From assembly GCA_946415695.1 (NCBI GenBank), contig CAMKTM010000066.1, positions 1-11,292 on the forward strand: DNA of 11,292 bases. Reading direction: 5' to 3'. Under the pieces are notes generated by a model. It saw nothing but the letters and a program-made list of their open reading frames with translations. It searched no databases and had not been told where the DNA came from. Source of the stretch: an uncultured Prevotellaceae bacterium (lineage in GTDB: Bacteria > Bacteroidota > Bacteroidia > Bacteroidales > Bacteroidaceae). Below, piece by piece: positions 6,649 through 11,292 of this stretch; positions within the stretch are counted from its first letter, which is position 1; every line of letters starts with the position of its first letter. The translations under genes and the position numbers were made by a program.

Positions 6649-6944
6649 TTATTGCTGTCCGGGGAAGTTATTTCATTATCACAAGTTCTATCGCACGTCA
6701 TCTCCAAAAACAAGGCACGCCATGTTTGCAAACGAGGCGTGCCTTGTTTGCCATAAAGGCACGCTCTTATTGTCAACGAGGCACGCTCTTATTGAAATCA
6801 ATGCTGTCCGGGGAATTCGGCCTAAAAGGCCATTAAGATGTCAGCCCAGGGCATCCCAAGCCCCAATCAATCATATTTTGCTCTAAATACTGATGAAATC
6901 GATGGAACTGGAGATAATGAAATAAATTCCCCGGACACCAATAA
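6649..6944. repeat. Inverted-repeat-bounded cassette of about 296 bp (MITE-like, non-coding)
   Basis: The left arm 6649-6680 and right arm 6913-6944 are inverted copies matching at 30 of 32 positions. Each carries TGTCCGGGGAA and TTATTTCATTATC. Weaker similarity continues inward for about 20 bases (AAGTTCTATCG against CAGTTCCATCG, then CATC). A third copy of the core, TGCTGTCCGGGGAA, lies at 6802-6815 in the same orientation as the left arm. Inside are a 22-bp repeat array (6707-6794), a GGCC-TAAAA-GGCC hairpin (6819-6831) and a C/G-rich stretch (6841-6865). No transposase and no credible ORF is present, and I could not define target-site duplications. It could be a non-autonomous mobile element, a dispersed intergenic repeat, or a regulatory structure ahead of the oxidoreductase gene. 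The inverted repeat is certain; its nature is inference. Confidence 0.7.
6707..6794 (-). repeat. Array of four 22-bp repeats, copy 1
   Basis: Four in-phase 22-base units: 6707-6728, 6729-6750, 6751-6772 and 6773-6794. Read on the minus strand, the first two met are close to canonical (CAATAAGAGCGTGCCT then CGTTGA or TTATGG). The two farthest diverge (beginning CAAACAAGGCACGCCT and CAAACATGGCGTGCCT). The unit length is not a multiple of three and there are no spacers, so it is neither a coding repeat nor a CRISPR. Unit 6729-6750 is nearly a perfect dyad by itself. The same unit recurs at 11219-11292 on the other strand. Confidence 0.85.
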
Positions 6945-6986
6945 AAGAAATTAAGAATTAAGAGATAAGAATTAAAAATTATTTTG

Positions 6987-6994
6987 TAACTTTG
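6987..6994 (+). promoter_or_regulatory. -7 promoter box for the oxidoreductase gene
   Basis: TAACTTTG matches TAnnTTTG exactly and lies 33 bases before the ATG. It is preceded by an A/T-rich stretch with AATTAAGA-type repeats (6949-6980) just right of the inverted-repeat cassette. The predicted start site is near 7000, giving a leader of under 30 bases. A clear -33 element is not visible. Confidence 0.65.
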
Positions 6995-7011
6995 CCCAAG
7001 GAATAACTCAA

Positions 7012-7024
7012 ATATATATATATA
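7012..7024 (+). repeat. (AT) dinucleotide tract in the oxidoreductase leader
   Basis: Thirteen alternating A/T bases lie four bases upstream of the ATG at 7028, where a ribosome site would sit. Such tracts can change length by slippage, and A/T-rich leaders favour translation in Bacteroidetes. An effect here is only a possibility. Confidence 0.5.
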
Positions 7025-7027
7025 AAT

Positions 7028-8359
7028 ATGGAAAGAAGAAGTTTTCTGCGAGCAAGTGTTTTGGGTGCTGTAGCAATGACGGCGCCCGTGAGTTTTGTAC
7101 AGGCAAAGGCGGCAGCTCCTGCCAAGTCTGCCAACGGGAAAGTCAATCTGGGTTTTATCGGGCTTGGGCAGCAGGCGATGTATCTGCTGAGCACCTTCAT
7201 GGCGTTTGAAGACGTGCGTGTGCTGGCTGGCTGCGATGTCTATGACGTCAAGCGCGAACGCTTCGAGCGACGTGTGAAGGAGTACTACGGGTCGAAGGGC
7301 GAGAAGAAGGTGAAGGTAGATGTCTATGAGGACTACCAGGACTTGCTGGCTCGAAATGACATCGACGCTGTGGTTATCGCTACGCCCGACCACCAGCACG
7401 CCATCATCTCTATCGCCGCTTGCAAGGCCGGCAAGGATGTCTATCTCGAGAAGCCACTCACGCTCACCATCTTCGAGGGACAGCAACTCGTGAAGGCCGT
7501 GCGCAAGTATGGACGCATCCTGCAGGTGGGCAGTCAGCAGCGAAGCAGCGGCGAGTTCATCCATGCTGCCACGCTTTGCCGTGAGGGCATCCTTGGCAAG
7601 ATAGACAAGATAAAAGTCCATTGTGGACGTACGGCGACGAACCCCAAGAGCGCGGCTCCTGTGCCCTACAACCTGCCGAAGCAGGATGTGCCCGCTGGTC
7701 TGAATTGGGACAAGTGGCTCGGTCCGCTGCCGGCTTCCATCTGGTACAATCAGGAACTCGACCCCTTCATCGACGCGGAGCACAACGAGAGCTTCTGGGG
7801 AGCATGGCGTTGGTACAAGGAGACGGGCGGCGGCTTGATGACCGACTGGGGCGCTCACATGTTCGACATCGCCCAATGGAGCATCGGCAAGGACGGAAAC
7901 GGCGGCCCTGTGAAGATTGCTCCTGCCGGCTACGGACGCTACGAGCAGTTGACCTTCGAATACGACAATGGCGTCATCATCACCGAGGAACCCTATAACG
8001 GCGGCGAGCAAGGCCTGCAGATCTATGGCGAGAACGGCTGGCTGAAGGTTTGCCGCGGCTCCCTGAGAGCCTCCGACCCGAAGTTCGAGAAGATGGATCT
8101 CGGAGTGGAAAAAGGCGCCTATGAGTCGCAATCGGCTCACCGTCGCATCTGGATAGATGCTGTCAAAGCGCATGTTGACCCTAACTGCCCCGTCGAGACA
8201 GGACATACCTCATGCACCGTCTGCAACCTCGGCAACATCGCCATCCAGCTGGGTCGCCCCGTCCGCTGGAACCCCATCGTGCAGAAGTTCATGGATGACC
8301 CCGAGGCCACAAAACTGCTTCACTACGACTACCGAGAGGGATACACGCTCGAAGTCTGA
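7028..8359 (+). CDS. Tat-exported Gfo/Idh/MocA family oxidoreductase
   Basis: NAD(P)-dependent sugar or polyol dehydrogenase-like protein of 443 residues; the substrate is unknown. The N-terminus MERRSFLRASVLGAVAM is a twin-arginine signal (RRSFLRA plus a hydrophobic stretch, with likely cleavage near VQA-KA at about 26-28), so the folded, cofactor-loaded protein is probably exported. The Rossmann domain begins KVNLGFIGLGQQAMY (38-52), followed by AVVIATPDHQH (114-124) and EKPLTLT (141-147), whose Lys142 is the conserved EKP lysine. The C-terminal domain has WLGPLP (230-235), then GGGLMTDWGAHMFDIAQW (267-284) with conserved Asp273 and His277, typical of the secreted Bacteroidetes/Planctomycetes branch. 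It lacks the features I recall for GH109 N-acetylgalactosaminidases, so hydrolase function is not proposed. It is apparently monocistronic: its own -7 box, and a bidirectional terminator downstream. No glycan-utilisation genes are adjacent. Confidence 0.93.
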   Translation: MERRSFLRASVLGAVAMTAPVSFVQAKAAAPAKSANGKVNLGFIGLGQQAMYLLSTFMAFEDVRVLAGCDVYDVKRERFERRVKEYYGSKGEKKVKVDVYEDYQDLLARNDIDAVVIATPDHQHAIISIAACKAGKDVYLEKPLTLTIFEGQQLVKAVRKYGRILQVGSQQRSSGEFIHAATLCREGILGKIDKIKVHCGRTATNPKSAAPVPYNLPKQDVPAGLNWDKWLGPLPASIWYNQELDPFIDAEHNESFWGAWRWYKETGGGLMTDWGAHMFDIAQWSIGKDGNGGPVKIAPAGYGRYEQLTFEYDNGVIITEEPYNGGEQGLQIYGENGWLKVCRGSLRASDPKFEKMDLGVEKGAYESQSAHRRIWIDAVKAHVDPNCPVETGHTSCTVCNLGNIAIQLGRPVRWNPIVQKFMDDPEATKLLHYDYREGYTLEV

Positions 8360-8528
8360 TACGTCAGACGCATAAAAACTTGGAATCTTGTATGGTGCGG
8401 CACGGTATGTTGTTTGCTGGGTCGTGATGCAATTGCTTGTACATGTAAAAGCAAACATCGCACTGTGGAATGTCGGCAAAAAGGCTGTGCCTATGAATGT
8501 GCTTTAGCGCGACAAAGTCAAATAAGTC

Positions 8529-8570
8529 AAACGCCGCATGGAGGAATAGGCATTTCTCCGTGCGGCGTTT
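8529..8570. terminator. Bidirectional hairpin terminator between convergent genes
   Basis: AAACGCCGCATGGAG (8529-8543) and CTCCGTGCGGCGTTT (8556-8570) pair at 14 of 15 positions, the exception being a wobble on one strand, around a 12-base loop. The stem ends in AAA/TTT on both sides, so it can end transcription of the oxidoreductase gene (+) and of tkt-rpiB (-); it lies just 22 bases past the rpiB stop. The preceding stretch 8360-8528 holds no gene, only a short GTCTGA-TACG-TCAGAC hairpin overlapping the oxidoreductase stop codon (8354-8369). Confidence 0.85.
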
Positions 8571-8591
8571 GTTGTTGAACAAAGTGATTTT

Positions 8592-9020
8592 TCACTTGAT
8601 TGGAATCTTTGCGATGCGCTTTTCGTGTCGGCCACCTTCGAAGGGAGTCTGGAAGTATTCGTCCATGATGCCATCGGCTTCTTCGTTCGTAATGAATCGA
8701 CCTGGCATAACGAGTACGTTGGCATCGTTGTGTTGCCTTGAGAGATGGGCGATTTCGGGCTTCCAACAGAGGGCAGCACGTATGGTTTGATGCTTGTTGA
8801 GCGTCATGTTGATGCCTTCTCCGCTACCGCAGATGGCAATACCCTTCTCGCATTCTCCAGCTTCCATGCCTTTAGCAAGAGCATGGGCGAAGTCTGGATA
8901 GTCGCAACTCTCTTCATCGTAGGTGCCGTAGTCGTGATATGCAATACCTTTCTGTGTGAGGTACTCTTTAACATGCTGCTTGAGAGCGAAGCCAGCATGG
9001 TCGCTTGCAAGTCCTATCAT
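8592..9020 (-). CDS. rpiB: Ribose-5-phosphate isomerase B
   Basis: Interconverts ribulose-5-phosphate and ribose-5-phosphate in the non-oxidative pentose phosphate pathway. The 142-residue length is normal for RpiB/LacAB proteins. The N-terminus MIGLASDHAGFALKQHV contains the SDHAG signature (Asp7, His8). GIAICGSGEGINMTLNKH (60-77) carries the expected catalytic Cys64, and SRQHNDANVLVMPGR (94-108) includes the conserved His97 and the NVL strand. Its ATG overlaps the tkt stop codon in an ATGA, indicating translational coupling and one transcript. A strong hairpin terminator lies 22 bases past its stop. The related galactose-6-phosphate isomerase LacAB subunits share the fold, but the tkt partnership favours the ribose-phosphate role. 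Confidence 0.96.
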   Translation of the reverse strand: MIGLASDHAGFALKQHVKEYLTQKGIAYHDYGTYDEESCDYPDFAHALAKGMEAGECEKGIAICGSGEGINMTLNKHQTIRAALCWKPEIAHLSRQHNDANVLVMPGRFITNEEADGIMDEYFQTPFEGGRHEKRIAKIPIK

Positions 9021-11047
9021 AATATCTTCTTTGCTTGTTTATACACGTTCTCGGCGGTGAACCCGAATTTCTCATCCAGAACTTTATACGGAGCAGAGAG
9101 GCCGAAACTGCCAAGCCCCCAGATGAAGCTGTCGGGGTGTGCTCCGACGAGGAAGCCTTGCAGGTTGACAGGCAATCCTGCTGTTAGGCCGAACACTTTG
9201 CTTCCAATGGGGAATAATTCGCGTTGGTAGGAAATGGGTTGCTCTCGGAAAAGGCCTTCGCTTGGCGCGCTTACCACTCGCACTTTATAGCCTTCTTTTC
9301 GTAGGAGACGAGCTCCTGCGATGAGTGTGCTGACTTCGCTGCCGTTGCCGACGAAAATAATGTCGAAGTTCTCGTCGCTCTCGGCTGCGATGTATGCTCC
9401 TTTGGCGGTGCCGTTGTAGTTGGTTTTTTCGGGAAGGTCCTCAATCGTCTGGCGGCTTAGGATGAGGGCAGACGGCGTTTCGGTATTTTCCATTGCCAAC
9501 TTCCAGCAATATGTTGTTGCCTTGCTGTCGGCCGGGCGCATCACAAGCATTGAGTTCCGTCCGCTGTGGTTTTTCATCTTCTCCATTAAGCGTATTTGAG
9601 CTTCCTGCTCTACGGGTTCGTGTGTGGGCCCGTCTTCGCCGACGCGGAATGCATCGTGACTCCAAATGAACTTGATGGGCACTTGCATCAGAGCTGCCAT
9701 ACGGACGGCAGGCTTCATGTAGTCGCTAAACACGAAGAATGTGCCGCAGGCTGCAATAACTCCGCCATGGAGCATCATGCCTATGCAACAACATGCCATC
9801 GTGAGCTCTGCAACGCCAGCCTGAAGGAAGCCTCCTCCAAAGTTGTCGCGCGATATGACGGTTGCTCCGCCCTTGATGAAGCCGTCGGTCTTGTCGCTGT
9901 TGCAGAGGTCGGCACTGCTGACAATCATATTGGGCACTTGTTTTGCCAACAGAGAGAGACAGGCGCTTGAGGCATTGCGCGTTGCATCGTTTGGTTTCTG
10001 TTGGATGCTGTCCCAATCGATGTTTGGCAATTTGCCTGCAAACCAGTCTTTTAGCTGTGCCGCCTTTTCTGGGTTCTGCTTTGCCCAAGCCTTTTCTTCT
10101 TCGTGACGTGCGGCTGCGATGCTTTCCAGTTCTTTGAGACGTGTTTCGTAAAGAGCTGCCACTTCGGGGAAGATGACAAACGGCTCGTCGGGATTGCCCC
10201 CGAGGTTGGTGATGGTGTTGCGGTAGGCTTCACCGCCGAGGGGTGCTCCGTGAGTTTTTGTGCTGCGTTCGTAGCTGCTGCCGTCGGCTTGCAGAGCGCC
10301 CTTGCCCATGATGCAATGGCCTATGATGATGGTTGGTTTGCCTGTTATGGCTTTTGCTTTGTCGAGAGCCTGGCGTATCTGTGTTACGTCGTTTCCATCA
10401 ATCTCAATAATTTCCCATCCGAAAGCACGGTACTTGGCAGCTGTGTCTTCGCTTGTCACGACCGATGTCTCTGTGGAGAGCTGAATGTCGTTGGCATCGT
10501 AGAACATAACGAGGTTGTCAAGCCCAAGGTTTCCTGCGATGCGTGCTGCGCCTTGACTGATTTCCTCCTGAATGCCGCCGTCGCTTATATAGGTGTAGAT
10601 GGTTTCCTTCTTGAAGGTCGGATTGCTTGTCTTTGCATAGAGGAACTTTGCAGCGATGGCCGCTCCAACGGCATAGGTATGTCCTTGTCCGAGAGGGCCG
10701 CTGCTGTTTTCGATGCCACGTTCGTAGCAGATTTCGGGATGCCCTGGTGTGGGAGACCCCCATTGGCGCAACTGTTGCAGCTCTTCGAGGGAGAACTTGC
10801 CAATCATAGCCAACTCGGCATAGAGCATCGGCGCCATGTGACCAGGGTCGAGGAAGAAGCGGTCGCGCCCTTCCCAAGTCGGGTTCTTCGGGTCGAACTG
10901 CAGGTATTCGCTGTAAAGGACGTTGATGAAATCGGCTCCACCCATTGCTCCGCCTGGGTGACCGCTCTTTGCTTTTTCCACCATTGCAGCAGCCAAAATG
11001 CGGATGTTGTCGGCTGCGCGGTTCATTGTTGCTTTCTCACGCTTCAT
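9017..11047 (-). CDS. tkt: Transketolase
   Basis: Thiamine-diphosphate enzyme that moves two-carbon units between ketose and aldose phosphates, linking glycolysis with pentose and erythrose phosphates. The 676-residue protein is full length. N-terminal PP domain: KSGHPGGAMGG (27-37), FLDPGHMAPMLYAEL (65-79), GPLGQG (117-122), then the ThDP/metal motif as SDGGIQEE (155-162) ending YDANDIQLS (183-191). The usual GDG reads SDG here. PYR domain: GGGFLQAGVAELTMA (404-418), with Glu414 the likely cofactor-activating glutamate, and VGEDGPTHEPVEQ (469-481). The C-terminal domain follows to residue 676. Met8 (MNRAADNIRILAAAM) is an equally plausible start, since the aligned family core begins there. 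It is first in a two-gene operon with rpiB and is preceded by a good -7 box. Confidence 0.96.
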   Translation of the reverse strand: MKREKATMNRAADNIRILAAAMVEKAKSGHPGGAMGGADFINVLYSEYLQFDPKNPTWEGRDRFFLDPGHMAPMLYAELAMIGKFSLEELQQLRQWGSPTPGHPEICYERGIENSSGPLGQGHTYAVGAAIAAKFLYAKTSNPTFKKETIYTYISDGGIQEEISQGAARIAGNLGLDNLVMFYDANDIQLSTETSVVTSEDTAAKYRAFGWEIIEIDGNDVTQIRQALDKAKAITGKPTIIIGHCIMGKGALQADGSSYERSTKTHGAPLGGEAYRNTITNLGGNPDEPFVIFPEVAALYETRLKELESIAAARHEEEKAWAKQNPEKAAQLKDWFAGKLPNIDWDSIQQKPNDATRNASSACLSLLAKQVPNMIVSSADLCNSDKTDGFIKGGATVISRDNFGGGFLQAGVAELTMACCCIGMMLHGGVIAACGTFFVFSDYMKPAVRMAALMQVPIKFIWSHDAFRVGEDGPTHEPVEQEAQIRLMEKMKNHSGRNSMLVMRPADSKATTYCWKLAMENTETPSALILSRQTIEDLPEKTNYNGTAKGAYIAAESDENFDIIFVGNGSEVSTLIAGARLLRKEGYKVRVVSAPSEGLFREQPISYQRELFPIGSKVFGLTAGLPVNLQGFLVGAHPDSFIWGLGSFGLSAPYKVLDEKFGFTAENVYKQAKKIL

Positions 11048-11082
11048 AATTGTAATTGTGGAGGGTCATAATTATTTTGCCA

Positions 11083-11090
11083 CAAAGGTA
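11083..11090 (-). promoter_or_regulatory. -7 promoter box for tkt-rpiB
   Basis: On the minus strand this reads TACCTTTG, identical to the ilvC box, 35 bases before the tkt ATG at 11047. A TTTTC 19 bases farther upstream is a poor match to the -33 TTTG. The leader is A/T-rich with a CCTCC patch and no true Shine-Dalgarno sequence. Confidence 0.7.
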
Positions 11091-11218
11091 CAAAAAATAA
11101 TTAAGACATGAAAATGAAGCGTGAAGAATTAAGTATAATTTAAGTTTTGCAGTTCAATATATGGCGGGACTGATATGATTACGCAGTCTATTTAGAAACT
11201 CTCCCTATGGGTTGTTTC

Positions 11219-11292
11219 CAATAAGAGCGTGGTCTTATTTCAATAAGAGCGTGCCTCGTTGGCAATAAGAGCGTGCCTCGTTGGCAATAAGA
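11219..11292 (+). repeat. Array of 22-bp repeats, copy 2 (cut by the window end)
   Basis: Units are at 11219-11240, 11241-11262 and 11263-11284, plus the first eight bases of a fourth at 11285-11292. Units two and three are identical (CAATAAGAGCGTGCCTCG then TTGG). Unit one keeps the first 13 bases and then turns into TCTTATTT, making it self-complementary (AATAAGA against TCTTATT). This is the same repeat as at 6707-6794, on the opposite strand; the best 44-base stretches agree at 40 positions. It lies about 130 bases upstream of the tkt promoter. Positions 11125-11218 between them show no gene. Confidence 0.85.

Noticed and set aside
6707..6794. Possible CRISPR array
   Set aside because: Units are directly adjacent at 22 bases with no unique spacers, and no cas genes are in the window.
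6444..6886. Small overlapping plus-strand frames through the ilvC terminator and repeat cassette (130 and 88 codons)
   Set aside because: They translate a terminator hairpin and a 22-base tandem repeat, whose unit is not a multiple of three, so frame and composition shift from unit to unit.
6833..8206. 457-codon open frame antisense to the oxidoreductase gene, running into the inverted-repeat cassette
   Set aside because: It mirrors a clear Gfo/Idh/MocA coding sequence and its C-terminus is only translation of the repeat cassette and promoter region. No protein features support it.
7028..8359. GH109 N-acetylgalactosaminidase
   Set aside because: Tat signal and length fit, but the EKPLTLT and GGGLMTDWGAHMFD regions match ordinary secreted Gfo/Idh/MocA proteins better than what I recall of GH109.
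10103..11071. 322-codon plus-strand frame opposite tkt
   Set aside because: The minus strand encodes all transketolase motifs without interruption; the Cys-rich plus-strand product resembles nothing known to me.

Overview
The window reads as ordinary chromosome of a Bacteroidales bacterium, probably Prevotella-like. Three things point there: TAnnTTTG-type -7 promoter boxes with A/T-rich leaders and almost no Shine-Dalgarno sequences; the tgt / LptF-LptG permease pairing; and a small lipoprotein of a Bacteroidetes-type family (DUF4923-like). The genus is inference only.

Layout. Positions 102-5301 (+) hold a tightly spaced run of five genes: tgt (queuosine tRNA transglycosylase), a YjgP/YjgQ (LptF/LptG) permease, a DEAD-box RNA helicase, an RluA-family pseudouridine synthase and a secreted lipoprotein. 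Three of the five act on RNA and two belong to the envelope. A separate promoter drives ilvC (ketol-acid reductoisomerase, 5449-6492), which ends at a strong hairpin terminator. A 535-bp gap (6493-7027) follows. It contains a cassette of about 296 bp bounded by near-perfect inverted repeats and holding four head-to-tail 22-bp repeats. A Tat-signal Gfo/Idh/MocA oxidoreductase (7028-8359, +) comes next. It converges on a minus-strand operon, tkt-rpiB (11047-8592), and the two are separated by a bidirectional hairpin terminator. tkt and rpiB overlap by ATGA and encode two steps of the non-oxidative pentose phosphate pathway. The right edge (11219-11292) is a second array of the same 22-bp repeat in the opposite orientation, cut by the window end.

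The coding genes are conventional and well recognised. The least explained material is non-coding: the 22-bp repeat family at two loci 4.4 kb apart, the inverted-repeat cassette that carries one of them, and an inverted repeat straddling the ilvC promoter. A protein-level oddity is a Tgt that lacks the three zinc-binding cysteines of the classical family. I see no defence system, CRISPR array, prophage, transposase, tRNA or rRNA gene.
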